From Asanoa ferruginea (lineage in GTDB: Bacteria > Actinomycetota > Actinomycetes > Mycobacteriales > Micromonosporaceae), in the NCBI RefSeq assembly GCF_003387075.1, contig NZ_QUMQ01000001.1, positions 8,928,001-8,992,000 on the forward strand: a stretch of 64,000 bases of DNA, given 5' to 3'. Every line of letters starts with the position of its first letter. The stretch's first letter is position 1. Positions 40,054-48,163 of this stretch are shown in pieces. The notes under the pieces are model-generated. The model saw only the letters and a list, made by a program, of their open reading frames with translations, was not told the origin of the DNA and ran no database searches. A program made the translations under genes and the position numbers.

Positions 40054-41184
40054 TCAGACCGTGAAGTCGGCGAAGAGGAGGGCGGCCAGGGCGAGGGCCA
40101 GGCCGATGTTGACCACGGTCGCGCTGGCGAAGACCGCGATCGGGCGCCAGCCGGCCTCGCGCAGGGCGGTCAGCCGGAACTCCAGGCCGATGCTGACGAA
40201 CGCCAGGATCAGGAACCAGGTGCGGAAGTTGGTCGCGACCGCCTGCGCGGCCGTGTTGTCGGCGGCGCTGACGGAGTTGGCGAACCAGGTGCCGATCACC
40301 GACGCGGCGACGAAGCCGAGCACGAACTTGGGGAACCGGCGCCAGAGTTCGATCGCGCCGGGGCGGGCCGCGTCTTCGGTGCGTTCGACCTTGAACGCGA
40401 ACCACGCGGTCAGCGCGACGGCCACGATGCCGATCAGCGCGTTCTGGGTGACCTTGACGATCGTCGCGATCTTCAGCGCGTCTTCGCCGGCCAGCGTGCC
40501 GGCTGCGGTCACCGCCGCGGTGGTGTCGATGTTGCCGCCGATCCAGGCGCCGGCCACCGCGTCGGAGAGCCCGAACACGTCGGCCAGCCAGGGCAGCAGG
40601 AAGATCGAGGGCAGGGCGAACAGGATGACCAGGCTCGCGGCGTACGCGAGTTGCTCGCGCTTGGCCCGCACCGCGCCGGCCGCCGCGATCGCCGCGCTGA
40701 CACCGCAGATCGAGACCGCCGAGGCGAGCAGGGCGCGGAGCTTGTCGTCGAGGCCGAGTTTCCCGCCGAGCCACCAGGTGAACAGGAAGACCCCGGAGAT
40801 CAGCAGCAGCGCCTGGACGATCGCCGGGCCGGCCGCGGTGACCAGCAGCGAGAGGTTGATCGAGACGCCGAGCAGGACCAGGCCGGTCTTGATGAAGAAC
40901 TCGGTGCGGAACGCCGGTGCCAGCCGGTCGCGGACGCCGGTGGCGCTCAGCACCGCGTTGCCGAGCAGGCCGATGACGATCGCGTAGACCGGGTATTCGA
41001 CCGACTTCGCGATCCGCTTGAGGCTGGTGTCGGCGAGCCAGACCGACACGTTCTTGTCGAGGTATTTGGTCAGCCAGGCCAGGGCGAGCACCAGCACCAG
41101 ACCGGCGCCCACCCACGCCCAGTTGACGTTTCGCTCGTCCGTCTCGACCGGCGCCAGCGCCTCGGTCTCGTTGACGGTGGTCAT
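40054..41184 (-). CDS. YeiH-family putative sulfate/sulfite exporter
   Basis: A 376-residue membrane protein with about ten helices. YeiH/Cons_hypoth698 features are KTGLVLLGVSINLSLLV, LLASAVSICGVSAAIAA, AWIGGNIDTTAAVTAAG, KVTQNALIGIVAVALTAWF and FLILAFVSIGLEFRLTALREAGWRPI. Family members are thought to export sulfate or sulfite, which suits removal of sulfite formed by the adjacent monooxygenase. The ATG overlaps the stop of a 35-codon gene upstream (ATGA). The unit is peptide-YeiH-SsuD, read from the operator at 41307. Confidence 0.9.
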   Translation of the reverse strand: MTTVNETEALAPVETDERNVNWAWVGAGLVLVLALAWLTKYLDKNVSVWLADTSLKRIAKSVEYPVYAIVIGLLGNAVLSATGVRDRLAPAFRTEFFIKTGLVLLGVSINLSLLVTAAGPAIVQALLLISGVFLFTWWLGGKLGLDDKLRALLASAVSICGVSAAIAAAGAVRAKREQLAYAASLVILFALPSIFLLPWLADVFGLSDAVAGAWIGGNIDTTAAVTAAGTLAGEDALKIATIVKVTQNALIGIVAVALTAWFAFKVERTEDAARPGAIELWRRFPKFVLGFVAASVIGTWFANSVSAADNTAAQAVATNFRTWFLILAFVSIGLEFRLTALREAGWRPIAVFASATVVNIGLALALAALLFADFTV

Positions 41185-41288
41185 TGCAGGATTCCCTGGC
41201 TGATCACGCCGGTCAGGATCAGCACCAGCAACACGAGGCCGACGACGGTCGCCGCCCAGTCTTCGCTGATGCGCGTGGGTCTACTCAT
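41181..41288 (-). CDS. 35-residue single-helix membrane peptide, YeiH partner
   Basis: Reads MSRPTRISEDWAATVVGLVL and ends LTGVISQGILQ. A charged cytoplasmic head of about 12 residues precedes one membrane helix. The TGA overlaps the YeiH ATG, so translation is coupled. The ATG follows a GGGAGAGGCGCC stretch with an acceptable ribosome site. Because it lies between the operator and YeiH and is so short, automatic annotation will often miss it. A small accessory subunit, like the helper peptides of other transporters, is the likely role. Confidence 0.75.
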   Translation of the reverse strand: MSRPTRISEDWAATVVGLVLLVLILTGVISQGILQ

Positions 41289-41306
41289 GGCGCCTCTCCC
41301 TCTTAT

Positions 41307-41323
41307 CCTATCGGATTGATAGG
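41307..41323. promoter_or_regulatory. Sulfur-locus operator, site 2 (before YeiH unit)
   Basis: CCTATCGGATTGATAGG is a palindrome with six-base arms CCTATC/GATAGG. It extends to ten-base arms (TTATCCTATC and GATAGGGTAA) with one mismatch. It lies 19 bp before the membrane-peptide ATG and is the best-formed of the three sites. Confidence 0.65.
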
Positions 41324-41365
41324 GTAACGATGGATCGATGCCTGGGGCAATCCCGATTTCGGTCC

Positions 41366-42637
41366 TCAGGCGGCGTGATGTGCCGGCACGGCGGCCAACC
41401 GACCGCCGATGGCGTAGGCCTGGTCGCGGATCTCGGGGATCGCCGTGGTCTCCCACCAGCGGCCGCGGCGCAGGCTGCCCACCACGTAGAGGCCCTCGGT
41501 CGGGAGGCTGTGCCGGCCAACCGGGCGGCCGGCGGCGTCGACATCGATGCCCAGGGCCAGCGGGTCGGCCCGCGCCAGCCCGTCGGCGACCAGCGAGCGG
41601 ACCAGCGGAAGGCCGGCCGGGTGGCCCGGTCCGGTGCAGTTGACCACGGCGTCGAAGGTCCACCGGCCACCGGCCAGCCCCACCTCGAAGCCGGGCGGGA
41701 CGGACCGGATCTCGCTCACCCGGCCGGCCGCCACGACCAGCGCGCGAGCCTCCCGCGCGGCCGCGATGGTGGCCGCCACCTCGGGTGCGCAGCGGTGCCG
41801 GTGCACCTCCCAGTAGCGGGCGAGGTGGCGCAGGAACCGCTGCTGTTCCTGCAGGGTCAGGCCGGCCCACACCTGGTCGACCCGCGGCCGGAGGGCGTCC
41901 ACCGTGGCCCGCCAGTCGGCGCTGCCGCGCACCTCGCGCAGCAAACCGCGCAGCCCGGGCGGGGCGCTCTCCCAGGCCCGGACCGGAGCCGGCGTGGGCA
42001 GGTCGGTGTGCGCGCGGGGCAGCAGGCCGTGCCGGGAGACGGCGACGATCTGGCCGGTGTGGCCCCGGGAGAGCAGGGTGAGCACCGCGTCGACGGCGGT
42101 CAGGCCGGTGCCGAGCAACAGCACCCGATCCGCGGGCCGCACCCGGTCGAGGGCTCCCGGCGACCAGGGCACCGGAACGTAGCCGGGCGCGCGCCGCACG
42201 CCGACCGTCGCGGCCGAGGGGAAGACCGGCGGTGGCGGGCCCAGGGCCAGCACCACCGCGGACGCCGGGCGGGTCGTGCCGTCACTGAGCTCGACGGCCC
42301 AGGCCGATCCCGCCGGACGGACCCGCACCGCACGCCGGGCGAGGTGCCGCACCGCTCCTAGGCGGTCGGCGAGGTAGGCACCATAGGTGCCGCGGGGAAG
42401 GAACGCGTCGGGTCGACATCGGGCCCAGGTGGCGAAATCACCGGGGTCGGCGGGGTCGACCGACATCGACCCGGCCCGCGAGTTGAGCAGGTGGCGGGGC
42501 TCCCGCGTCGCGTAGGCCGAGCCCGGACCCAGCCGCGCGGCCGGATCCACGATGGTCGCCGCGCGACCCAGAGCCAGTGCCGTCAGCGCCCCGGCGGGGC
42601 CGCCACCGATGATCACGGTGTCCATCGCCATCGCCAC
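41366..42637 (-). CDS. FAD/NAD(P)-binding oxidoreductase (FAD_NAD_binding_9 type)
   Basis: A 423-residue flavoprotein. The FAD loop is DTVIIGGGPAGALTALALG at the N-terminus, followed by PRHLLNSRAGSMSVDPADPGDFATWA, which marks the HI0933/FAD_NAD_binding_9 type. A second nucleotide-binding segment VLLLGTGLTAVDAVLTLL lies near 170. VVNCTGPGHP and the C-terminal LYVVGSLRRGRWWETTAIPEIRDQA close the FAD site. The first codon is either GTG at 42637 or the ATG at 42631. The gene carries sulfur operator 3 in its promoter region and so joins the locus. The substrate is unknown; an oxidised sulfur compound is a fair guess. Confidence 0.85.
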   Translation of the reverse strand: MAMAMDTVIIGGGPAGALTALALGRAATIVDPAARLGPGSAYATREPRHLLNSRAGSMSVDPADPGDFATWARCRPDAFLPRGTYGAYLADRLGAVRHLARRAVRVRPAGSAWAVELSDGTTRPASAVVLALGPPPPVFPSAATVGVRRAPGYVPVPWSPGALDRVRPADRVLLLGTGLTAVDAVLTLLSRGHTGQIVAVSRHGLLPRAHTDLPTPAPVRAWESAPPGLRGLLREVRGSADWRATVDALRPRVDQVWAGLTLQEQQRFLRHLARYWEVHRHRCAPEVAATIAAAREARALVVAAGRVSEIRSVPPGFEVGLAGGRWTFDAVVNCTGPGHPAGLPLVRSLVADGLARADPLALGIDVDAAGRPVGRHSLPTEGLYVVGSLRRGRWWETTAIPEIRDQAYAIGGRLAAVPAHHAA

Positions 42638-42646
42638 CCTTCAAAT

Positions 42647-42663
42647 CCCATCTGCATTGTAGG
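42647..42663. promoter_or_regulatory. Sulfur-locus operator, site 3 (before FAD-protein gene)
   Basis: CCCATCTGCATTGTAGG fits CCYATC-N7-TAGG. It lies ten bases before the GTG of the FAD-protein gene and 40 bases before the divergent membrane-protein gene, so it could affect either. It is the weakest of the three, with one arm change. Confidence 0.5.
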
Positions 42664-42702
42664 TTATCGGCGAAGGCACACCAAGGACTCATACTGCTTC
42701 CC

Positions 42703-43347
42703 GTGAGTTGGCTGGAAATCGCGACGCTCGCCGGCCTCGGCGCGTTCCACGGCCTCAACCCCGGCATGGGTTGGCTGTTCGCGGTGGCGATCGGGGTGCA
42801 GGAGCGCTCGGCCCTCGCGGTGCTCCGCGCCCTCGTGCCGATCGCCGCCGGCCACGCGTTGTCGGTGCTCGCCGTCGCCGCGCTGGTCGAAGGACTGCGG
42901 TCGGTGCTGGCCACCCGGGTGGTCGCGATCGCCGGCGGGCTGGTGATGGTCGGGTTCGGACTGTGGCGGGCACTGTCCAAGCGGCACTTCACCTGGGCCG
43001 GCATGCGCCTGACGCCGTGGCAGCTCACCGGCTGGTCGTTCCTGATGTCGTCCGTACACGGTGCGGGTCTGATGTTGGTGCCCGTCCTCGTGGCCAATCC
43101 CCCGCCGGGCCTGCACCACGACCACGCGCTGCACGCCCCGGCGGATCCGGGAGCGCTGCTCTGGCAGGGACTCGCCGCGACCGCGGTGCACACCGTCGCG
43201 ATGGTCGCGGTGGCGGGCGCGATCGGCCTGCTGGTCTACCGGGTGCTCGGGCTCGACGCGCTGCGGCGGGCCTGGGTCAACCTCGACCTGGTCTGGGCGG
43301 TGGCGCTGATCGGCTCCGGCGCGGCGGCGGTGGCGCTCACCATTTAG
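42703..43347 (+). CDS. Polytopic membrane protein, possible metal transporter, upstream of ureohydrolase
   Basis: A 214-residue protein with about six helices. The first helix holds GAFHGLNPGMGWLFAVAIG, with a histidine and glycine layout reminiscent of NicO/UreH/HupE-type nickel transporters, though their exact HALDADH motif is absent. A later external loop is histidine-rich (LHHDHALHAP, about 136-145). It starts with GTG, has no ribosome site, and CATACT (42690-42695) ends seven bases before it, so a leaderless transcript is expected. The ureohydrolase gene follows 15 bp later. The pairing supports supply of a metal to the enzyme, but this is inference from position and histidines. Confidence 0.65.
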   Translation: MSWLEIATLAGLGAFHGLNPGMGWLFAVAIGVQERSALAVLRALVPIAAGHALSVLAVAALVEGLRSVLATRVVAIAGGLVMVGFGLWRALSKRHFTWAGMRLTPWQLTGWSFLMSSVHGAGLMLVPVLVANPPPGLHHDHALHAPADPGALLWQGLAATAVHTVAMVAVAGAIGLLVYRVLGLDALRRAWVNLDLVWAVALIGSGAAAVALTI

Positions 43348-43362
43348 CGACAAGATGGATAA

Positions 43363-44532
43363 GTGACGCAGAACGACCACTCGCACAGCGACGCGTTCGC
43401 GACCCAGGAAGGCCGGTGGGCGCAACTCGCCGAGGAGCGGCTGTCGCTGTTCCGCCACGACGAGGAGATCGAGCGGGGCCTGGCCTTCGGCCTGCCGGGC
43501 TCGCCCACGCTGGTCGACCGGACCATCCCGACGTTCTCCAGGGGCGAACTGCCGCACTTCGCGGGCGAGCGCGGCACCTTCCTCAACTGCCCCTACCTGG
43601 AAGACGTCAACGCCGTCGCCGACGCCGAGGTCGCGGTCTTCGGCGCGCCGCTGGACTCGGGTGCCACCTACCGGCCGGGTGCGCGGTTCGGCCCGCAGGG
43701 CATCCGGCGCTCGACGAACCTGTTCGGCACCTACTGCTACGAGTTGGGTGTCGACCTGCGCGAGCAGCTCAACATGGTCGACATCGGCGACGTGTTCACC
43801 ATCCCGGGCAACCTGGAGAAGTCGTTCGACCAGATCAGCCAGGCGATCTCCCATGTGTACGCCCGCGGCGTGTTCCCGGTCGTGCTGGGCGGCGACCACT
43901 CGATCGGCTACCCGACGATCCGGGGCATCGCGCCACACGTCGACGGGAACATCGGCATCATCCACTTCGACCGGCACGTCGACACCCAGGAGACCGACCT
44001 CGACGAGCGGATGCACACGACGCCGTGGTTCCACGCGACCAACCTCGCCAACGCGCCGGCGACCAACCTGGTCCAGGTCGGCATTGGCGGCTGGCAGTCG
44101 CCGCGGGCCGGCGTCAAGGTCGGCCGGGAACGGGGCACCACGATCATCACGGTCGGCGACGTCGAGCGGGTCGGCATCGAGAAGGTCGCCGAGGTGGCGC
44201 TGGAGACGGCCTGGAAGGGCGCCAAGGCGGTCTACCTGTCGTTCGACATCGACGTGATCGACGCCGGCTTCGTCCCGGGCACGGGCTGGCCCGAGCCCGG
44301 CGGGCTGCTGCCGCGCGAGGCGCTCAACCTCGTCCGCCGGATCGCCGCGCCCGGGCTCGCCGGGCTTGAGGTGGTCGAGTGCGCGCCGCCCTACGACTGG
44401 GCCGAGCAGACCGCGCTGCTGAGTTCCCGAGTGGTGCTCGACTCGCTCGCGGTGCTGGTGCGCGAGGGCCGGCTCGGCCGCCGGGCCGCCGCCACGGACC
44501 GGCACGCCTGGGGTCCCGCGGTCACCCCTTGA
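43363..44532 (+). CDS. Ureohydrolase, agmatinase-family; possible Ni-dependent guanidine hydrolase
   Basis: A 389-residue arginase-superfamily enzyme. All six metal ligands are present: H179 in GGDHSIG, D203, H205 and D207 in HFDRHVDT, and D295 and D297 in SFDIDVID. The protein is about 80 residues longer than bacterial agmatinases (about 300), with an N-terminal extension ending in NCPYLEDVNAV. The DRHVDTQETDLDERMHTTPW stretch and IGIGGWQSPRAGVKVGRERG match, as I remember it, the cyanobacterial Sll1077/GdmH group, shown to hydrolyse guanidine with nickel. The GTG-start annotation begins at 43363. Agmatinase would be the conservative label. It overlaps the next gene by 11 bases on the opposite strand. 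Confidence 0.85.
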   Translation: MTQNDHSHSDAFATQEGRWAQLAEERLSLFRHDEEIERGLAFGLPGSPTLVDRTIPTFSRGELPHFAGERGTFLNCPYLEDVNAVADAEVAVFGAPLDSGATYRPGARFGPQGIRRSTNLFGTYCYELGVDLREQLNMVDIGDVFTIPGNLEKSFDQISQAISHVYARGVFPVVLGGDHSIGYPTIRGIAPHVDGNIGIIHFDRHVDTQETDLDERMHTTPWFHATNLANAPATNLVQVGIGGWQSPRAGVKVGRERGTTIITVGDVERVGIEKVAEVALETAWKGAKAVYLSFDIDVIDAGFVPGTGWPEPGGLLPREALNLVRRIAAPGLAGLEVVECAPPYDWAEQTALLSSRVVLDSLAVLVREGRLGRRAAATDRHAWGPAVTP

Positions 44533-45016
44533 GCGAGCCGGTGCGCTTGGTCGTCGGGTCGGTCGCGACGCAGGTGACGCCCCGGTCGCCGTTGGTCCAG
44601 GAGAGCTGGCTCGGGTGCAGGTAGAACAGCTCGACCTTGTCGTCGGCGACGGACGAGGGCGCGTAGTTCTCGAACTGCTTCAGGCATTCCTGCTGAGCCT
44701 GCCGGCCGAGTTCCTCGTCGCCGGGGAACGGGCCGGCGGGCAACTGGAAGATCGCGAAGACCTCGCCCTCGTGCGGCTGCTCGCAGGGCAGCACCGGCAA
44801 CCCCTCGAGGTCGTCGCTCTCGCGCAGGTCGTCGACGCAGTGGCCGACGGCGAGTTTGGCCGCCGACACCTCGCCGCCGGACGACGAGCCGCCCGATCCG
44901 CCGAGCGCGACGGCCGCGCCGACCACTGCCGCCACCACGATCACCACCGCGAAGAGCAGGCCGAAGACGAGCAGGCCACGCGCCGGGGCGGGCGGGGGCG
45001 ACTGGGCCGAATCCAC
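44522..45016 (-). CDS. Septum-formation-family membrane protein
   Basis: A 164-residue protein: short cytoplasmic head, one membrane helix (GLLVFGLLFAVVIVVAAVVGAAVAL), a Gly/Ser linker and an external domain of the Septum_form type. The domain has VGHCVDDL, LPVLPCEQPHEGEVFAIF, QECLKQFENY and RGVTCVATD, giving four cysteines that probably form two disulfides. The name comes from an actinobacterial homologue; a direct division role is not established for most members. GTG at 45016 gives a compact head; the longer frame to 45124 runs into the start of the divergent GNAT gene. Confidence 0.75.
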   Translation of the reverse strand: MDSAQSPPPAPARGLLVFGLLFAVVIVVAAVVGAAVALGGSGGSSSGGEVSAAKLAVGHCVDDLRESDDLEGLPVLPCEQPHEGEVFAIFQLPAGPFPGDEELGRQAQQECLKQFENYAPSSVADDKVELFYLHPSQLSWTNGDRGVTCVATDPTTKRTGSLKG

Positions 45017-45074
45017 GCGCGGGAAAGTAGCACCGTGGGCCGGGCCGGGCGAGCCTTGTGACACGATCGCGGCC

Positions 45075-45842
45075 ATGTTGCGCAGCGTCCACGACCGGGC
45101 CGAGCTTGCCGCGTTGCTCCGCAAGGACGCCGCTCTGCACGCCTACGAGTTGGGCGACCTGGACGACTTCTTCTGGCCCTACACGACCTGGTACCGCCAC
45201 GGCGAGACGGTCGCGCTGATCTACCACGGGCTGGCGACGCCCACCCTGCTCGCGTTCGGCCCGGACGAGCCGCTGCGCGCGCTGCTGACCCGGCTGCTGC
45301 CGCTGCTGCCGCGCACGTTCTACGCGCACCTGTCCCCCGGCGCCGGCGACACCCTGGCGCCGGCGTTTCGCCGCGGCTACGGCGGGCCGCACCACAAGAT
45401 GGTCCTGGGCGACATCCGCGGCCCGGCGGAGGGCGAGCCGCTCGGGCCTGGCGACGCCGGTGAGCTGGAAGCGCTCTACGCGGCGGCGTACCCGGGAAAC
45501 TGGTTCGATCGCCGAATGCTGGAGACCGGCCAGTACGTCGGCGTCCGGCGCGACGGCCGGGTCGTCGCGGTCGCCGGCGTGCACGTCTGGTCGCCGGCCT
45601 ACCGGGTCAGCGCGATCGGCAACGTCACCGTGCACCCGGAGCACCGCGGCCAGGGGCTGGCCCAGCGGGTCACCGCCGCGCTGTGCCACCGGCTGCGCGA
45701 GACCACCGACGTGGTCACCCTCAACGTCAAGGCCGACAACGCCGCCGCCATCGCCGCCTACGAGCGGATCGGTTTCACGATCGCCGGCGACTACGAAGAG
45801 GCCACCTTTGTTTCGACCGGCGCCGAAAGGTCCCGCACCTAG
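45075..45842 (+). CDS. GNAT-family N-acetyltransferase
   Basis: A 255-residue acetyltransferase. The C-terminal half carries the GNAT core: VSAIGNVTVHPEHRGQGLAQRV (acetyl-CoA loop RGQGLA near 195) and LNVKADNAAAIAAYERIGFTIAGDY. The N-terminal half (LRKDAALHAYELGDLDDFFWPY) is a second, degenerate GNAT-like lobe typical of a group of actinobacterial proteins. Substrate unknown. ATG at 45075 is the start; the upstream in-frame sequence is the reverse reading of the septum-formation gene. Just nine bases separate it from the EamA gene. Confidence 0.85.
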   Translation: MLRSVHDRAELAALLRKDAALHAYELGDLDDFFWPYTTWYRHGETVALIYHGLATPTLLAFGPDEPLRALLTRLLPLLPRTFYAHLSPGAGDTLAPAFRRGYGGPHHKMVLGDIRGPAEGEPLGPGDAGELEALYAAAYPGNWFDRRMLETGQYVGVRRDGRVVAVAGVHVWSPAYRVSAIGNVTVHPEHRGQGLAQRVTAALCHRLRETTDVVTLNVKADNAAAIAAYERIGFTIAGDYEEATFVSTGAERSRT

Positions 45843-45851
45843 GTTGACGGC

Positions 45852-46748
45852 GTGAAAACCGCTGCCGCCATCGCCACCACCGTCTTCCTCTGGGCCTCGG
45901 CGTTCGTCGCCATCCGCCACGTCGGTGCCGACGTGCGCCCGGGCGCGCTCGCCCTCGGCCGGCTGCTCGTCGCCGCGGCCGTGCTCGGCGCGCTGGTCGC
46001 GGTCCGCCGACCGCGCTGGCCGGACCGCCGCGCCTGGCCGCGCCTGGTGCTCTGCGGCGTCGCCTGGCTCGGCGTCTACAACGTCGCGCTCAACGCGGCC
46101 GAGCGGCGGGTCGACGCCGGCACCGCGGCCATGGTGGTCAACCTCGGGCCGGTGCTGATCGCGGCCCTCGCCGGGCTGTTCCTGGGCGAGGGCTTCCCGC
46201 GGACCCTGCTGCTCGGGCTGGCCACCGCATTCGCCGGGACCGTGCTGATCGGCGTCGCCGCGGCCGGCGACGCCCGGGCCGACCCGTGGGGCGTGGTGCT
46301 GTGCCTGGTCGCCGCGGTCGGCTACGCGGTCGGGGTGGTCGCGCAGAAGCCGCTGCTGGCCGGGGCCGACGCGCTGCCGGTCACCTTCCTGGCCACGCTG
46401 GTGGCCACCGTCTGCTGCCTGCCCTTCGCCGGCCAACTCGTGACCGACGTCGCCGCGCATCCGGCCGCCGCCGGCTGGCTGGTCTACCTCGGCGCCGGGC
46501 CGACCGCGCTGGCGTTCACCACCTGGGCGTACGCGCTGGCCCGCACCGGTGCCGGCCGGCTGGGCGCCACGACCTACCTCGTACCCCCGCTGGTGGTGCT
46601 GCTGGCGTGGGCGCTGCTCGGCGAGGTGCCGGCGGCGCTCGCGCTCGGCGGCGGTCTGCTCTGCCTGGCCGGTGTCGCGGCCACCCGGTCAAAGCGCTTG
46701 ACCCTCACGCCACGGCAGGGTGTTTCGTGGCGGACGGAAAGGGGGTGA
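45852..46748 (+). CDS. EamA/DMT-family transporter
   Basis: A 298-residue protein with ten predicted helices arranged as two EamA repeats (first from TVFLWASAFVAIRHVG, second from WGVVLCLVAAVGYAVGVVAQK). The second repeat ends LVPPLVVLLAWALLGEVPAALALGGGLLCLAGV, the conserved EamA tail. Such proteins export metabolites or amino acids, rarely assignable from sequence. GTG at 45852 lies nine bases after the GNAT stop, so the two are likely co-transcribed. The end overlaps nothing and the TipA-like gene begins seven bases later. Confidence 0.87.
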   Translation: MKTAAAIATTVFLWASAFVAIRHVGADVRPGALALGRLLVAAAVLGALVAVRRPRWPDRRAWPRLVLCGVAWLGVYNVALNAAERRVDAGTAAMVVNLGPVLIAALAGLFLGEGFPRTLLLGLATAFAGTVLIGVAAAGDARADPWGVVLCLVAAVGYAVGVVAQKPLLAGADALPVTFLATLVATVCCLPFAGQLVTDVAAHPAAAGWLVYLGAGPTALAFTTWAYALARTGAGRLGATTYLVPPLVVLLAWALLGEVPAALALGGGLLCLAGVAATRSKRLTLTPRQGVSWRTERG

Positions 46749-46755
46749 GCGGGCG

Positions 46756-47508
46756 ATGAGCTACTCGGTGAGCCGGGTCGCCGGGCTGGCCGGCGTGACG
46801 GTGCGGACCCTGCACCACTACGACGAGATCGGGCTGCTGGTGCCGAGCGACCGGACGTCGGCCGGCTACCGGATCTACACAGACGCCGACCTGGAGCGGT
46901 TGCAGCAGATCCGCTTCTACCGCGAGTTGGGCTTCGGTCTCGACGAGATCGCCACGCTGCTCGACACCGCCGATCCACGGGAGCACTTCCGCCGCCAGCA
47001 CCGGTTGCTGACCGAGCGGATCAAGAAACTGGCCGAGATGGTCACCGCCATCGAGTTCGCAATGGAGGCACAGAAAGTGGGTGTCAACCTGACGCCGGAG
47101 GAGCGGTTCGAGGTCTTCGGTGACTTCGAGCCCGACGACCACGCCGACGAGGCACGGGAACGCTGGGGCGACACGGACGCCTACGCCGAGTCGCAGCGCC
47201 GCACCAGCCGCTACAGCAAGGCCGACTGGCAGCGGTTCCGCACCGAGAGCGACGACTGGGGCCGCCGGCTCGCCGCCGTGATGGACGCCGGGCAGCCGGC
47301 CACCGGGAGCGCGGCGATGGACCTCGCCGAGGAGCACCGGCAGCAGATCGGCCGCTGGTTCTACGAATGCTCGTACGAGCTCCACACCGGGCTCGCCGAC
47401 ATGTATGTGAACGACCCGCGGTTCACCGCGACCTACGAGAAGATCAAGCCGGGAATGGCGCGGTTCCTCAACGAGGCGATCCACGCCAACGCGGTGGCCA
47501 GGTCCTAA
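46756..47508 (+). CDS. MerR-family regulator with TipAS antibiotic-binding domain
   Basis: A 250-residue TipAL-like activator. Residues 1-75 are the MerR DNA-binding unit (YSVSRVAGLAGVTVRTLHHY, GYRIYTDADLERLQQIRFYRELGF), then a coiled-coil linker and a C-terminal TipAS globin-like domain (about 110-250; LTPEERFEVFGDF, RWFYECSYELHTGLADMYVND). In Streptomyces TipAL, this domain binds thiopeptides covalently through a cysteine. The only cysteine here is in FYECSYELH, which is the position of that reactive residue as I recall it. ATG at 46756 is used; an in-frame GTG at 46720 lies inside the EamA gene. Confidence 0.88.
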   Translation: MSYSVSRVAGLAGVTVRTLHHYDEIGLLVPSDRTSAGYRIYTDADLERLQQIRFYRELGFGLDEIATLLDTADPREHFRRQHRLLTERIKKLAEMVTAIEFAMEAQKVGVNLTPEERFEVFGDFEPDDHADEARERWGDTDAYAESQRRTSRYSKADWQRFRTESDDWGRRLAAVMDAGQPATGSAAMDLAEEHRQQIGRWFYECSYELHTGLADMYVNDPRFTATYEKIKPGMARFLNEAIHANAVARS

Positions 47509-47518
47509 CCTTGGCCGC

Positions 47519-47992
47519 ATGACTGGTCGCGCCGTCGAAGCGCTGGAGAACGCCGGAGTCGCGCACCGGGTCGTCAGCCACGGCCCGGTGCGCAGCCTCG
47601 CCGAGGCCGCCGCGGCCCGCGGTGTCGCGATCCCCGACGTCGTGAAGACGATCGTGGTGCGGCGCGGCGAGGGCGACTACGTCTTCGTGCTCGTGCCGGG
47701 CGACCGGGTGATCTCCTGGCCCAAGCTGCGCGCCCTGCTCGGGGTGAGCCGGCTGTCGATGCCCGACGCGGCGACCGCGTTCGACGCGACCGGCTACGAG
47801 CGCGGCACGATCACGCCGTTCGGCTCGCTGGTCCCCTGGCCGGTGGTCGCCGACGAGCGGATGGCCGGGCGGGAGATCACGCTGGGTGCGGGCGAGCACG
47901 GCGTCGCCGTCGCGGTCGATGCCGACACCGCCCTGCGCGCGCTCGATGCGAGGATTGCTGACGTCTCCGATCCGGAACAAACAGAGCGATAA
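47519..47992 (+). CDS. YbaK/EbsC-family aminoacyl-tRNA deacylase
   Basis: A 157-residue single-domain editing protein. The catalytic-lysine region is IPDVVKTIVVRRGEGDYVFVLVPGD, followed by the family glycine loop GYERGTITPFG. Such proteins remove wrongly attached amino acids, for example Cys or Ala from tRNA-Pro. The group with VVKTIVV and ITPFG resembles the free-standing ProX/YbaK type. The start ATG lies ten bases after the TipA-like gene, so it may be part of that transcript. Confidence 0.85.
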   Translation: MTGRAVEALENAGVAHRVVSHGPVRSLAEAAAARGVAIPDVVKTIVVRRGEGDYVFVLVPGDRVISWPKLRALLGVSRLSMPDAATAFDATGYERGTITPFGSLVPWPVVADERMAGREITLGAGEHGVAVAVDADTALRALDARIADVSDPEQTER

Positions 47993-48163
47993 CCCACCGT
48001 TTCCGGAGAGTTCAGGCGGAAGCGATACGGTCGGAAGAGGCGTCCGTCCCACATCGGCGCGCGCCGCTCCGTCTCGGGCGGCCGGGCCGGTAGCGTTCTG
48101 CGGGGCGCCGACGGCGGCGACACCGACGCGACACCGACCACGCCTGAACACCGAGGGGTACGC

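Noticed and set aside
42638-42702. Guanidine riboswitch before the ureohydrolase unit
   Set aside because: The region is only 65 bases and lacks the ACGGG/ACGAG-type hairpins of the mini-ykkC class and the longer ykkC fold.
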